A DNA stretch of 43,167 bases, taken from NCBI GenBank assembly GCA_017622085.1, contig JAGARU010000043.1, positions 1 through 43,167 of the forward strand, written 5' to 3'. Below, one piece after another: positions 12,901-20,964 of this stretch. Numbering within the stretch: the stretch's first letter is position 1; every line of letters starts with the position of its first letter. Origin of the DNA: Clostridia bacterium (GTDB lineage: Bacteria; Bacillota; Clostridia; Oscillospirales; CAG-272). The notes under the pieces were generated by a model that worked only from the letters and a program-made list of their open reading frames with translations, was not told where the DNA came from and searched no databases. The position numbers and the translations under genes were made by a program.

Positions 12901-13860
12901 AAAGGAAAGGATCTTACCTTCCTCAAAAAGAAGCTCGCCGGTGAGGGGATTTACAACGGTGCGGGCAAGGGTGTGACCGGAAATTCTCTTACCGATGGCA
13001 CACTTCTTGTTGAACTTATAGCGACCTACAGGGTAAAGGTCGTATCTCTTGGGATCGAAGAACAGGTTGTTGATGAGGATCTGAGCACTCTCAACAATGG
13101 CGGGCTCGCCGGGACGAAGTCTCTTGTAGATCTCCTTAAGAGCCTCCTCCTGAATGGTGGTGTTGCTCTCAACGGCCAGGCGCTCGCACTCGTCCTTTTC
13201 AAGGGTGGCGTTGATCTTAACGTCGTCGCCGAGAAGGGCGCGGATCTCCTCAGGAGTCTGCACACCAAGGGCGCGGATCAGAACGGTTACGGGGATTTTG
13301 CGGTTTTTGTCGATACGAACGTAGAACACGTCGTTTGCATCGGTCTCGTACTCCAGCCACGCTCCACGGTAAGGGATAACGGTGGCGGTGAAAATACGCT
13401 TACCGGTCTTGTCGAAGGAACCCTCGTAATACATGCCGGGGGAACGAACGATCTGCGAAACGATTACACGCTCCGCACCGTTAATAACGAACGTGCCGTT
13501 ATCGGTCATAAGGGGAAGGTCGCCCATAAAGATCTGGGAGGTCTTGATCTCTCCCGTCAGCTTATTGGACAAGCGCACATCCACCTTCAGGGGAGCGGCG
13601 TAGTTTGCGTCTCTCTCCTTGCATTCCTCCACGGTGTACTTCGGGTCGGAATCCATTGAGTAGGATACGAAATCAATAAACAGATTTCCCGAATAGTCCG
13701 TGATCGGTGATACCTCGTAAAGAACCTCCTTGAGGCCCTCCTCCAGGAACCATTTGAACGACTTTTTCTGTACGTCGATCAGATTGGGCATCTCGATGGT
13801 TTCATCGATTTTGGAAAAGCTCATTCTTGTGGTTTTGCCAAGCTTCTGAGGTTTAACCAT
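9970..13860 (-). CDS. rpoB: RNA polymerase beta subunit
   Basis: Second largest RNA polymerase subunit, 1296 residues. Conserved blocks include [54 protein letters not shown] and the C-terminal [33 protein letters not shown]. The rifampicin region reads [18 protein letters not shown] and [13 protein letters not shown]. Pro496 replaces the Gln of E. coli position 510, while the Asp516, His526 and Ser531 positions are unchanged. About 45 extra residues relative to B. subtilis (roughly from [12 protein letters not shown] to [10 protein letters not shown]) precede the [10 protein letters not shown] motif. The acidic tail EEEQ-like region ends in YNDGFDL. Its promoter is 160 bp upstream; rplJ-rplL are not adjacent. 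Confidence 0.98.
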   Translation of the reverse strand: MVKPQKLGKTTRMSFSKIDETIEMPNLIDVQKKSFKWFLEEGLKEVLYEVSPITDYSGNLFIDFVSYSMDSDPKYTVEECKERDANYAAPLKVDVRLSNKLTGEIKTSQIFMGDLPLMTDNGTFVINGAERVIVSQIVRSPGMYYEGSFDKTGKRIFTATVIPYRGAWLEYETDANDVFYVRIDKNRKIPVTVLIRALGVQTPEEIRALLGDDVKINATLEKDECERLAVESNTTIQEEALKEIYKRLRPGEPAIVESAQILINNLFFDPKRYDLYPVGRYKFNKKCAIGKRISGHTLARTVVNPLTGELLFEEGKILSFEDAMAIENSGTNEVYLRLENGTEVKVLGNNTAYPEAVFGYSLKDCGVNEKADLAVMLEIKDACGDDVEAVKETVKRRIAELCPKHITPADILASINYLLCLSHDIGQLDDIDHLGNRRIRCVGELLQNQFRIGLSRMDKIVKDRMAIQDNESLKVENLINIRPVVTAMREFFGSSPLSQFMDQNNPLAELTHKRRLSALGPGGLSRDRASFQVRDVHYTHYGRMCPIETPEGPNIGLISSLATYAKISEYGFIEAPYRKVDKATGVVTDEVIYMTADVEDDFIVAQANEPLDEEHKFVNKKVLVRDKTEIIQVDRERVDFMDVSPKMVVSVATAMIPFLENDDNSRALMGSNMQKQAVPLMVTDSPIVGTGMEYKAAVDSGVAVVAKNDGVVEKVNASEIVVRCTDGHKDAYHLIKFKRSNQGTCVNQRPIVSVGEEIKAGQVVADGPATQNGEIALGKNALIGFMTWEGYNYEDAVLLNEKLVRDDVYTSIHIEEYTHDARDTKLGPEEITREIPNVGEDALKDLTADGIVKVGTEIRAGDILVGKVTPKGETELTAEERLLRAIFGEKAREVRDTSLRARHGESGIVVDVKVYTRDNCDDLAPGVNKSVRVYIAQKRKISVGDKMAGRHGNKGVVSRILPPEDMPFLADGTPLDIVLNPLGVPSRMNIGQVLEVHLGIAARKLGWKIMTPVFDGAKEQDIFECLRMAGLYRDVLPNENTDGKDLYEEVVIDPETGKKDLQRLTDEEMADTAFVQKLKDEKRLKVVDGKSILYDGRTGEAFDNPVTVGIMYYLKLHHLVDDKIHARSTGPYSLVTQQPLGGKAQFGGQRFGEMEVWALEGYGAAYTLQEILTIKSDDVTGRVKAYEAIVKGQNIPTPGVPESFRVLVKELQSLGLDVRVLAKDGAEIELSSMGEDEFELPRITTDDGNEITESDIGETVKTSEIEEMFTEEQMDEEESYSSDSLGYGDYNDGFDL

Positions 13861-14023
13861 AAAAACAAAATCACTCCATTTCCTAAATTACACACCCTGC
13901 GGTGACATAAACTTTGTTTTCCGTTTTCCGGAGATTTGTGCTTCCCTCTTTCCGGTCGCTTTTTACCTTAATATTATAAAGTATTCTTTAACCGCAGAGA
14001 TAGCAATTATATAGCAGTTTAGT

Positions 14024-14052
14024 ATTTTATCATCCTCTCAAGCATTTGTCAA
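14024..14052 (-). promoter_or_regulatory. rpoBC promoter
   Basis: Minus strand: -35 TTGACA (14052-14047), 17-bp spacer ending in TGA, -10 TAAAAT (14029-14024). Confidence 0.8.
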
Positions 14053-14102
14053 TATTTTCTTGAAATTTCTTGATAATTTTTCAAAAGTTAATATTTTACG
14101 CC

Positions 14103-14140
14103 ACAAATGTTTACAAAAAATTAAAATGTAAACAATTTGT
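14103..14140. repeat. Long inverted repeat between the rpoB and rpsT promoters
   Basis: ACAAATGTTTACA (14103-14115) pairs with TGTAAACAATTTGT (14127-14140) with one bulged A and an 11-base AT loop. It lies upstream of both divergent promoters, so it is not a terminator of a known gene. It could be an operator or a cruciform. The arms resemble half-sites of common repressors but I cannot assign one. Confidence 0.6.
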
Positions 14141-14188
14141 AAATTATGATTTTCTTGAAAAATAATGAAAAATATTTTTAAAAACCTA

Positions 14189-14217
14189 TTGCATTTCCCC
14201 GATGGGTGTGCTATCTT
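14189..14217 (+). promoter_or_regulatory. rpsT promoter
   Basis: -35 TTGCAT (14189-14194), 17-bp spacer ending in GTGTGC, -10 TATCTT (14212-14217). Its -35 and spacer closely resemble the promoter of the next gene (14644-14672). Confidence 0.7.
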
Positions 14218-14225
14218 ATAAAAGA

Positions 14226-14266
14226 TGTAAATATTCGGCGCACCCTCTCAGGCGCATGAATTTACA
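14226..14266 (+). promoter_or_regulatory. Possible rpsT leader hairpin
   Basis: TGTAAAT (14226-14232) pairs with ATTTACA (14260-14266), and an inner GCGC/GCGC closes a loop ACCCTCTCAG. It begins right at the expected transcription start and ends 39 nt before the rpsT ATG. Autoregulation by S20 through the leader is known in E. coli; that this hairpin serves it is inference. Confidence 0.4.
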
Positions 14267-14305
14267 TGATAATTATTTTCTTAAATTTACAGGAGAATTT
14301 GAAAC

Positions 14306-14569
14306 ATGCCGAATATTAAGTCTGCAAAGAAGCGCGTAAAAGTTACCGCCGCGAAGGCACTCCGCAACAAGATGGCTAAGAGCCAGCTTCACACCACCGA
14401 GAAGAAGTTCTTCGCTGCTGTTGAGAGCGGCGACAAGGCAGTTGCCACCGCTGCATACACCGCAGCTGTAAAGAAGGTTGACCAGTCCGTAGCACACGGC
14501 ATCCTTCACAAGAACAAGGCTGCTCACAAGAAGAGCCAGTACACCAAGAAACTCAACGCAATGCAGTAA
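14306..14569 (+). CDS. rpsT: 30S ribosomal protein S20
   Basis: Primary binding protein of the 16S rRNA 5' domain. The 87 residues are of standard length: MPNIKSAKKRVKVTAAKALRN at the start and a Lys/Ala-rich helical body ending KKSQYTKKLNAMQ. AGGAG lies 10 nt before the ATG. A single-gene unit with its own promoter, a structured leader and a terminator, transcribed divergently from rpoB. Confidence 0.97.
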   Translation: MPNIKSAKKRVKVTAAKALRNKMAKSQLHTTEKKFFAAVESGDKAVATAAYTAAVKKVDQSVAHGILHKNKAAHKKSQYTKKLNAMQ

Positions 14570-14589
14570 TTGCACCAAAGCAAATTTAC

Positions 14590-14633
14590 GGGATCGACGC
14601 TTACCCAACGGCGTCGATCCCTTTTGCTTTTTT
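14590..14633 (+). terminator. rpsT terminator
   Basis: Perfect 11-bp stem GGGATCGACGC / GCGTCGATCCC (14590-14621) with a ten-base loop, followed by TTTTGCTTTTTT. Confidence 0.92.
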
Positions 14634-14643
14634 CCGGGATTTC

Positions 14644-14672
14644 TTGCATTCTCCCGTCGGGTGTGGTACAAT
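14644..14672 (+). promoter_or_regulatory. Promoter of the GH-D glycoside hydrolase gene
   Basis: -35 TTGCAT (14644-14649), 17-bp spacer ending in GTGTGG, -10 TACAAT (14667-14672). It starts only 11 bases after the rpsT terminator tract. Confidence 0.75.
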
Positions 14673-14711
14673 CAAGACAAACGCTACCGAAATCCTATAC
14701 GGAGGCTGAGC

Positions 14712-16718
14712 ATGACCATCGCTAAAACCAATCTGTTTTCCCTTTCTCTGGACGCCGGTGCATTCTGCTACTGTCGGGAGGGGCTTGATCCCATTGCCTT
14801 TTCCCTGCCCGCCCTGGAGGTGGACGGTCAGGAGATTGCTTTCCGCGCAGACCGTGCCGGAGGGCTGGAGGAGCGACATCTGAAAAGCGGCGCAACGGAG
14901 TACACTCTGAGGGCGTACGACGGGCGCGGCTATCATCTTACGTTTGTGTTCCGCACCTTTGAAGGAAATCCGATCATCAAATATTCCTTCTCTCTCCGAA
15001 GTGAAGCGGAGGCGCGGCTGACAAAGGCCCATGGGGAACGGGTGGTTTATCTTGCTACCGAGGGTGGCACAGACATGACGGAGGTTCGGTTTGCGGATTA
15101 CGACCGATTCATCCACAGCTTCGTTCCCTCCGAGGAGGCGGTGGATCGACGCATTTACAACGAAAGCAACGGATTTATGGGGCCGATGGTGCTGGACAAG
15201 AACGGTACACGCACGCTCCTCCTGGCTTATGAGCACGGTTCGCAGAATCCGGACAAATATCTTGCCTTCTACCCCTCAGGCACTTCCCTCTCTGTGCGCG
15301 CGGTCAAGGGCAATTATTACGCCGGACGGAGAATTGACCGGATGCCCTTTGACAGCATCGTCTTTCATATTGGCGTATTTCCCCCCGAGGAGGATCCGGC
15401 GGCAGCGTACCGCGCATTCCAGCTAAAGTACGCGACCAACAATCTGGCCAGCCGGGAGCCCTACATCTTTTATAACACCTGGTGCATGCAGGAGAGGGAT
15501 CGGTGGTACAACGGTCATCGGTATTTAGACGCCATGAACGAGGAACGAATCCTACGCGAGATCGACACGGCCCATCGGATGGGTGTGGACGTATTCGTAA
15601 TTGACACAGGATGGTACGCGCTGACCGGGGATTGGAAGGTCAACCGCGAGAAATTCCCCAATGGCTTTGACCGGATCAACGCGCGGCTGAGAGAATTCGG
15701 TATGCAGTTGGGTCTTTGGTTTAATCCCCGTGCCGTGGCGCTGGAAAGCGAGATCATGGAAGGCTACGAGGACTGCATTATGGAGGTAGACGGACAGCCA
15801 GGAATCCCGCAAAAGGTGTGGGAGACCCCCGAGAGCCACAATATGTGCTTGGTCAGCCGATACTGGGAGCAATTTGCCAATCGCCTGACAGAGCTGGTGG
15901 AGGAGCTCGGGGTAACGTACTTCAAGTGGGATGCCATTGACCAGTACGGATGCGACAGCGACCATCACCTTCACGGAGGGCCGGAGAACTCCCGGGAGGA
16001 ACGGGCGGACTGCTATGCCTTCTCTCTCGGCCTCTACATGGCCAAGATCATTGATCACCTGTGCGAGGCTTGCCCCAACGCCATCGTCGATTTTGACATT
16101 ACGGAGCCGGGACGGTATACGGGACTTGGATTCCTGTCCTCCGGCAAGTACTTTTTGATCAACAACGGCCCCTACTATCCCTGCTACGACGTTGAGGAGC
16201 ATCTAAGTGTGCGGGGATGGAACAACATTTTTGTCAATCCCGGGCCGGCGCGGACGTGGGTTTGTCGCACGCCACTTTCCTATGACCGCTGGATTCCTTC
16301 CGTACTGTTTTTGACCCATTATCTGCCGGACGGAAATCGAAATTCCCAGATCATCAATTTGGCCTCCCTGATTCTTGGGCAGAACGGCATCTGGGCGAAT
16401 CTCGACGAGGTTTCCGAGGAGGGAGTACAGATGTTTGGAGAACAGCTCGCTCTATACAAGCAGGTAAAGCATGATATTACGGAAGCTTACCCCATCACGC
16501 TGGGGCAGCCCGGGCACGGCTTCGAGGTACACGAGAAGATTTCTGCTCGTGGACGTGGCGCCGTTTGCTTCTTTACCGACGGGGGCGAATACCAATATGC
16601 CACCCGAGGCAGGCCCACGGGCGAGATACGGATTCTCGGAGAGGCTGCGGCCGAGCGGATAGAGGACGGTTCTCTGCTGATCCGCGCAAGAGGAAACGCG
16701 ATCGTTTGGTGTCTCTAA
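14712..16718 (+). CDS. Clan GH-D glycoside hydrolase, alpha-galactosidase-like (GH36 type)
   Basis: 668 residues from ATG 14712, chosen because GGAGG lies 6 nt ahead; the frame is open further upstream. The N-terminal part (about 1-260) is beta-rich, as in the GH36 supersandwich domain. A TIM barrel follows, with YNTWCMQERDRW, VFVIDTGWYALTGDWKVNREKFPNGF and GMQLGLWFNPRAV. The family nucleophile fits Asp407 in YFKWDAIDQYG. The acid/base region differs from the usual SGGGRFD motif: here DFDITEPGR (460-468) occupies that place, and DTGW replaces DDGW. No signal peptide, so a cytosolic enzyme acting on imported oligosaccharides is likely. Clan assignment is good; sugar specificity is uncertain and may not be galactose. 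Confidence 0.75.
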   Translation: MTIAKTNLFSLSLDAGAFCYCREGLDPIAFSLPALEVDGQEIAFRADRAGGLEERHLKSGATEYTLRAYDGRGYHLTFVFRTFEGNPIIKYSFSLRSEAEARLTKAHGERVVYLATEGGTDMTEVRFADYDRFIHSFVPSEEAVDRRIYNESNGFMGPMVLDKNGTRTLLLAYEHGSQNPDKYLAFYPSGTSLSVRAVKGNYYAGRRIDRMPFDSIVFHIGVFPPEEDPAAAYRAFQLKYATNNLASREPYIFYNTWCMQERDRWYNGHRYLDAMNEERILREIDTAHRMGVDVFVIDTGWYALTGDWKVNREKFPNGFDRINARLREFGMQLGLWFNPRAVALESEIMEGYEDCIMEVDGQPGIPQKVWETPESHNMCLVSRYWEQFANRLTELVEELGVTYFKWDAIDQYGCDSDHHLHGGPENSREERADCYAFSLGLYMAKIIDHLCEACPNAIVDFDITEPGRYTGLGFLSSGKYFLINNGPYYPCYDVEEHLSVRGWNNIFVNPGPARTWVCRTPLSYDRWIPSVLFLTHYLPDGNRNSQIINLASLILGQNGIWANLDEVSEEGVQMFGEQLALYKQVKHDITEAYPITLGQPGHGFEVHEKISARGRGAVCFFTDGGEYQYATRGRPTGEIRILGEAAAERIEDGSLLIRARGNAIVWCL

Positions 16719-16730
16719 CTTACAAATGTA

Positions 16731-16761
16731 AAACGACCCGGCCTTGGCCGGGTCGTTTTTT
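16731..16761. terminator. Bidirectional terminator between convergent genes
   Basis: Perfect 12-bp stem AAACGACCCGGC / GCCGGGTCGTTT with a CTTG loop. T-rich on both sides, so it can end the rightward glycoside hydrolase gene and the leftward lipoprotein gene. Confidence 0.9.
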
Positions 16762-16802
16762 GCCGCTTGTGCGGCTATGAATAAGAAGAAAACACATCAA
16801 GG

Positions 16803-19307
16803 TCAGGGGTTGAGACGCTCGCCTGTGAAGGGATCCACAAGATACGTGGTGTAATTACAGGTGGGCGGGCCGAAGTAGTCCTCATCAAGCCATTTATAAG
16901 ACTTGGCGGCAACCTCATCCGTCATCAGGAAGTCGTAATAGACGCCCTCCTCCGCCGCGCCCTGGTAGCTCCAGAAGGCATCGACGAAATAGTATTCGCC
17001 GTCGATCTGAACAAGGTTGAACCGGTGGTCTGCCCTGTCATATCCGACTGGGCCACCAACCTCGTCACCGACAACAATCTGAGCCTCCACCATCGTACAA
17101 GGAACGCCTGCCATGTTGCAAAGCACAAAGTAGGATGCGCTCCAACCGGAGCAGTCGCCTCCGTAGCCATTCAGAAGGCCGTAGGCCGTCTTATAAAGAT
17201 CGTAATGTTCCTGCGTTCCCTCAACAAGAGTATCCCAGGAAAGGCCGTCCGGCAAGGGCTTATAGCCGGATGCGTGGATGTTATAAAGAGTAGCATAGAT
17301 GGCACGCGCCTTCTCGAAATCGGTCATGCCGTCCTCGATCACTTCCTCAAGGATCCTCACGGCGTTGGTATACACGCTATGAGCCACGGGGAACTGCGCC
17401 GGCTCGATTTCATAACCTTCCAGATACGCAATGATGGCGCGGGTATCCACGGTGATCGGGCAATAAAACACAAACGTGCGATTGAAAGGATCGTTAGAGA
17501 TCAGCTTATCCTCTGCACCATAGGCCTCTCGCTCAAAAGCGGTGCTGTCCGAATTGAGAACCAACGTTCCGATCTTCATAAATCCGATGCCGGGGGTAAA
17601 GTTGCGGCGCCAGACGGGAGATCCCTTCATCATGGCATCATACAATTCGTCGTTCGGCACGGTTGCAATCTTCAGATAAGCGGCATCCTCACCTGCGAGC
17701 ATTTCCGAGCGAGGAATGCGATAATCGTAAAGGGCATGCTGCTCATCAAGAAACATCCAGCCAAGGCTATCAAGAACGAAGCGCTGGTATTCACTCATGG
17801 AGTCTGCATCTACCTGGAAGAGAACGGGCTCGTTCAAATTCAGCTTAACGCTGAGATAAATCGCATCCTCGATGGCAGTAGACGCCTCAAAGATCGGATA
17901 CTGAATGTTGAGACGGGCATAACCCGGATGGGTCACTTCCGTATCGGTATCCGTTGCGCGGATGCGAACGTATTCAACGGCAGTATAGCCAAAGTCGATA
18001 CCGACCGTCCACACGGTGCGGTCATCCTCTACCCGCTTAGTGGCAGAGTACATCTTTCCGCTGATGGGGTCAAAGGTCATGGTATCCGACAGATCGGTGT
18101 CGCGGATGGTCAGGGTGGAGATCACGCGGATATCATTATACTCGGCGCCCATTGCCTCATATTTGGCAAAGGATTTCGGTGTATGGATGATACGGCGTCC
18201 GTTGGCCACAAGAGCGATCTCCAGTTGGTCGACGGAGGAATCCGTGACGATCGTATAGGTAACGAACGTATCGTCAAGGTATACGAAGGCTTCCCTTTTA
18301 TCGACCTGAATGTCCTTCAAAAGATCGCCGGGGCCTACGTAATAGATTTCATTATTCAGCACGTCGCTGGGTTCGGGGGGAGTAGGCAACGCCCCAATGG
18401 TACAGGTGAGCACCCGCTGTTTGCCGCCTACGCTTGCGGTAACGGTAACGCTTTGGTTTCTGCCAAGCATACGAAGCGTAACGGTGGCGGTGGCGAAGTA
18501 GCCCTCCCACTCTTCCCACGTGGTGGACACCACCTCGATGGCATCCGGCTGGTCGGAGGAGAAGGTAATATCACCCTTGGCGGGAACTGAGAATTTCCAC
18601 TCCACCGTATCGCCCTCCGTACAATTCACAGCGGATGAATAATACGTCTCCTGATCGACAGGGGTTGCGGGATCCGGCACGTGGGGCGGACGGGTCGTAT
18701 CGGTCGGGGTCGTTTCCGTGGGAGTAGTAACCGCGGGTGTTGTATCTACCGCGGGAGGAGTATCGGTACCTTCCGCCAGGATTCGCACGGGAATTACACG
18801 GCTCTGTCCTTCCACCTCGGCAACGATCTCCAGCATCTTATCAACATCCGGGCGAGAAGCGCGCAAGGTCACAGTTGCGGTGGCAAAGTGGCCCTCCCAC
18901 TCTTCCCACGTAACAGAAACGATCTCTGCCAAGTCATCCTCCACGCCGGAAAAGCGTACGTCACCGCGCTGGAGAACAGAAAACTTCCATTCAAACTCCG
19001 AGCCGGGATTCACTTCAATCCAGGGGAAATGATACTGTGCATGCTCCGGAGGATTTTCCGGAACGAGAACAAGTCCGCCGCCGCTGGGGGTGGTCGTGGC
19101 GGGCGTGGTACTGACCGGGGTGGTTGACACGGGCGTTGTATCGGCCGGAGGCGTTGACGCGGGGGTCGTATTGACCGGCGTTGTAGCGGTTGGGGTTGTT
19201 GGCGTCGGGGTCGTGGTAACCGGATCGGTGGGAGTTGAAGGCTCCGTACCGCATGCGGTCATCAGGAGAACCGACAGAAGCAAGCATATAGCTACAATTT
19301 TTTTCAT
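16803..19307 (-). CDS. Surface lipoprotein with two repeated beta-domains and a transglutaminase-like domain
   Basis: 834 residues. The signal peptide ends in a lipobox, LMTAC, with Cys19 as the lipidation site. Residues 20-75 are a Thr/Pro-rich spacer (TTPxSTTP-like repeats). Two related beta-rich modules follow, at about 90-180 and 215-305. Each has a WKFS motif and a WEEWEG(H/Y)FATATVTLR motif, and they are joined by a second Thr/Pro linker. A long middle region has no family I recognise. The C-terminal part carries a transglutaminase/papain-like triad: Cys719 in GGDCSGWS, His761 in ADHRFN and Asp776 in FVDAFW. Likely a cell-surface peptidase or crosslinker, or a non-enzymatic binding protein. 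The TetR gene lies 17 bp upstream, in the same direction. Confidence 0.82.
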   Translation of the reverse strand: MKKIVAICLLLSVLLMTACGTEPSTPTDPVTTTPTPTTPTATTPVNTTPASTPPADTTPVSTTPVSTTPATTTPSGGGLVLVPENPPEHAQYHFPWIEVNPGSEFEWKFSVLQRGDVRFSGVEDDLAEIVSVTWEEWEGHFATATVTLRASRPDVDKMLEIVAEVEGQSRVIPVRILAEGTDTPPAVDTTPAVTTPTETTPTDTTRPPHVPDPATPVDQETYYSSAVNCTEGDTVEWKFSVPAKGDITFSSDQPDAIEVVSTTWEEWEGYFATATVTLRMLGRNQSVTVTASVGGKQRVLTCTIGALPTPPEPSDVLNNEIYYVGPGDLLKDIQVDKREAFVYLDDTFVTYTIVTDSSVDQLEIALVANGRRIIHTPKSFAKYEAMGAEYNDIRVISTLTIRDTDLSDTMTFDPISGKMYSATKRVEDDRTVWTVGIDFGYTAVEYVRIRATDTDTEVTHPGYARLNIQYPIFEASTAIEDAIYLSVKLNLNEPVLFQVDADSMSEYQRFVLDSLGWMFLDEQHALYDYRIPRSEMLAGEDAAYLKIATVPNDELYDAMMKGSPVWRRNFTPGIGFMKIGTLVLNSDSTAFEREAYGAEDKLISNDPFNRTFVFYCPITVDTRAIIAYLEGYEIEPAQFPVAHSVYTNAVRILEEVIEDGMTDFEKARAIYATLYNIHASGYKPLPDGLSWDTLVEGTQEHYDLYKTAYGLLNGYGGDCSGWSASYFVLCNMAGVPCTMVEAQIVVGDEVGGPVGYDRADHRFNLVQIDGEYYFVDAFWSYQGAAEEGVYYDFLMTDEVAAKSYKWLDEDYFGPPTCNYTTYLVDPFTGERLNP
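18470..19010 (-). repeat. Duplicated module in the lipoprotein gene
   Basis: Two direct copies, roughly 18470-18620 and 18860-19010, encode the paired beta-modules. They share a long identical DNA stretch around the WEEWEG codons (about 18500 and 18890), which suggests recent duplication or gene conversion. Thr/Pro-coding low-complexity DNA lies at about 18660-18760 and 19085-19240. Confidence 0.7.
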
Positions 19308-19324
19308 AGGGATACCTCAATTGA

Positions 19325-19996
19325 TCAAACTTTGCTCTCCAGATAAGCAGGAAGTCGTTCGATGGCGTCCTTTGTGATCTTTTCCCAATCAAAGGTCTCC
19401 ACAAAGGCGATGGCCTCTGCAATCTTTTCATCCGGCACGCGGAAGAGGAGCAGGGTGGACTCAAGGAAGGCGCGAAGCTTACGTCCCATAGTGAAATAGA
19501 AGTCACAGGGGACGGACATGAAGTTGCGCATGACGCCGGCAGCGGCAATCTCACGCTCATAGAAGTCCTTCCCTTCCCACGTGGGCAAGGATTCAGCAAA
19601 TACGATGCGCTGGCGCTCGGCAATGTAGCGGTAAATGATACCGGCGCAGTTCGACATGGAATAAGAAACGTTATACATTTCCCGCATCTGGTCGGTTGCC
19701 TCCGCCAGATGAAGCTGTAAGGCGGTCTCGGCTGCGTAGAACAGGATCTTATCGGCGGTCTTGCCGGCGGTAATCTCCTCTGCCATCTCAAACTGGAACT
19801 CCAGCACGTGGCTGATCAACTCACAGAGCATGGATTCCTTATCCTTGAAGGCAAAGCAAAGAGAGCCACGATTTACCTTCGAGGCATCGGAGATCTTTGC
19901 GATGGTGGATTTTTCATATCCATCCTGCAGAAACATAGTGATTGCTGAGCGAAGTACTTTGCTGCGAACAACTTCAGATGTTTGTCTATTTGCCAT
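19325..19996 (-). CDS. TetR-family transcriptional regulator
   Basis: 223 residues from ATG 19996. An ATG four codons upstream (20008) overlaps the ribosome site GGAGG and is unlikely to be used. The N-terminal TetR helix-turn-helix spans about residues 8-55 (SAITMFLQDGYEKSTIAKIS, then VNRGSLCFAFKDKESML). The C-terminal ligand-binding helices are not of a recognised subtype, and the ligand is unknown. It precedes the lipoprotein gene by 17 bp and probably forms an operon with it, so it may control that surface protein and itself. An imperfect palindrome at 20020-20036, between promoter and start, is a candidate operator. Confidence 0.9.
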   Translation of the reverse strand: MANRQTSEVVRSKVLRSAITMFLQDGYEKSTIAKISDASKVNRGSLCFAFKDKESMLCELISHVLEFQFEMAEEITAGKTADKILFYAAETALQLHLAEATDQMREMYNVSYSMSNCAGIIYRYIAERQRIVFAESLPTWEGKDFYEREIAAAGVMRNFMSVPCDFYFTMGRKLRAFLESTLLLFRVPDEKIAEAIAFVETFDWEKITKDAIERLPAYLESKV

Positions 19997-20019
19997 ATTA
20001 TCCTCCATTTAACGTGCTA

Positions 20020-20036
20020 TGACACATCATGTTACA
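20020..20036. promoter_or_regulatory. Candidate TetR operator
   Basis: Imperfect palindrome TGACACATCATGTTACA (six of eight pairs, with ACAT-C-ATGT at the centre), located between the -10 at 20042 and the TetR start. Inference from position and symmetry only. Confidence 0.35.
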
Positions 20037-20041
20037 TACAA

Positions 20042-20070
20042 ATTCTAACATATCCTGTACCGCATTGCAA
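20042..20070 (-). promoter_or_regulatory. TetR-lipoprotein operon promoter
   Basis: Minus strand: -35 TTGCAA (20070-20065), 17-bp spacer ending in TATGT, -10 TAGAAT (20047-20042), an extended -10. Confidence 0.65.
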
Positions 20071-20091
20071 TAGTTTTTTTCTAATTTTTGT

Positions 20092-20128
20092 AAAAAAAGA
20101 CAGACACGGCAAAATGCCGTATCTGTCT
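20092..20128 (-). terminator. rpsF-ssb-rpsR terminator
   Basis: 14-bp stem with one mismatch (20098-20111 with 20115-20128; AGACAGA and ACGGCA arms) and an AAA/TTT loop, followed on the minus strand by seven T. Confidence 0.9.
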
Positions 20129-20148
20129 CAGTGATTTTTTATTCGCAA

Positions 20149-20433
20149 TTAGTCGCCAACGTAGGGCATGAGAGCTACCTTACGTGCACGCTTGATCGCG
20201 TCGGTAAGCTGACGCTGATGCATTGCGCAGGTGCCGGAAATTCTTCTGGGAAGAATCTTTGCACGCTCGCTAACGAACTTTCTGAGTCTTGCGGTATCCT
20301 TGTAATCGATGTAATCGATCTTGTCCGCACAGAAAGCACATACTTTCTTTCTTCTACGGTTGAAATGACGCTGCTGAGGAGCTCTTTCTGCTCTCTCGGT
20401 TCTTTCAACTCTCTCGGTATTGTTATTATCCAT
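20149..20433 (-). CDS. rpsR: 30S ribosomal protein S18, zinc-binding form
   Basis: 94 residues; partner of S6 on the 30S platform. The family core is clear: [27 protein letters not shown]. It carries CAFC (residues 32-35) and GTCAMH, giving a Cys-x2-Cys plus Cys-x2-His set that fits a zinc site; B. subtilis S18 lacks these ligands. The acidic/basic N-terminal tail ([18 protein letters not shown]) is longer than in E. coli. Last gene of the rpsF-ssb-rpsR operon, 36 bp after ssb, followed by a terminator. Confidence 0.97.
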   Translation of the reverse strand: MDNNNTERVERTERAERAPQQRHFNRRRKKVCAFCADKIDYIDYKDTARLRKFVSERAKILPRRISGTCAMHQRQLTDAIKRARKVALMPYVGD

Positions 20434-20469
20434 CTTACGAACCTCCTATTCCGATTATTATGTGCCGTA

Positions 20470-20937
20470 TCAGAACGGCAAGTCTTCGTCCCCTGCAACT
20501 TCCTCAAACTTCGGTGCGCTTGCATCGGTTGAGAAAGCAGGAGTGCCGTACGCGTCACCGGCGATGTTGCCAGCGGCAGGAGCATAGGTTGCCTCACCCT
20601 TGGAGTCTACAAAATATGCCTCGTCTGCAACAACCTCGGTTGCGTAACGCTTTGCGCCCTGCTGGTCTGTCCAAGTGCGTGTCTGGATCGATCCGACAAT
20701 GCAAATGGAGCTTCCCTTATGGAAGAACCGGCTGATGAACTCCGCGGTCTGGCGCCATGCGGTTACGTTGATGAAATCCGCTTGGGGCTGGGAGCCGTCG
20801 TTGCTCTTTGACGCGAAGCGGCGGTTAACCGCCACTGAAAACGAAAGGACCGAAGTGCCGGAGGGAGTCTGCTTAATCTCAGGCTCTGCGGTGATTCTGC
20901 CGCCCAGAATGACTTTGTTCAGATTGAAGTTTGCCAT
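20470..20937 (-). CDS. ssb: Single-stranded DNA-binding protein
   Basis: 155 residues, with the OB-fold at about residues 1-110 (NLNKVILGGRITAEPEIKQT, then FINVTAWRQTAEFISRFF and GSSICIVGSIQTRTW). A flexible Gly/Ala-rich tail ends in the acidic tip DEDLPF, which docks repair and replication partners. It sits between rpsF and rpsR as in most Firmicutes, with 27-36 bp gaps. The tail is shorter than in many homologues, but the tip is intact. Confidence 0.97.
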   Translation of the reverse strand: MANFNLNKVILGGRITAEPEIKQTPSGTSVLSFSVAVNRRFASKSNDGSQPQADFINVTAWRQTAEFISRFFHKGSSICIVGSIQTRTWTDQQGAKRYATEVVADEAYFVDSKGEATYAPAAGNIAGDAYGTPAFSTDASAPKFEEVAGDEDLPF

Positions 20938-20964
20938 TTTCTATTCCTCCTCCACTTTCTTTCA

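Larger units (their letters stand above)
13861..14305. other. Divergent regulatory region between rpoB and rpsT
   Basis: 445 bp of AT-rich sequence with no gene. It holds a leftward promoter for rpoBC (14024-14052), a rightward promoter for rpsT (14189-14217), a long inverted repeat between them (14103-14140) and the rpsT leader with a hairpin (14226-14266). The rpoB leader is about 155 nt and contains further TATAAT-like strings that lack a good -35. Confidence 0.8.

Noticed and set aside
9955..13659. A 1234-residue open frame on the plus strand opposite rpoB
   Set aside because: Same cause as for rpoC; the encoded sequence is Val/Leu/Gly-rich without motifs.
14103..14140. The rpoB-rpsT inverted repeat as a CcpA cre site
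   Set aside because: The arms resemble TGTAAAC/GTTTACA, but a cre site is one contiguous short palindrome; here 11 bases separate the arms.
19085..19240. Regularly repeated GC-rich DNA that might look like a CRISPR or satellite array
   Set aside because: The units are in frame and encode the Thr/Pro stalk of the lipoprotein; there are no spacers of constant length.
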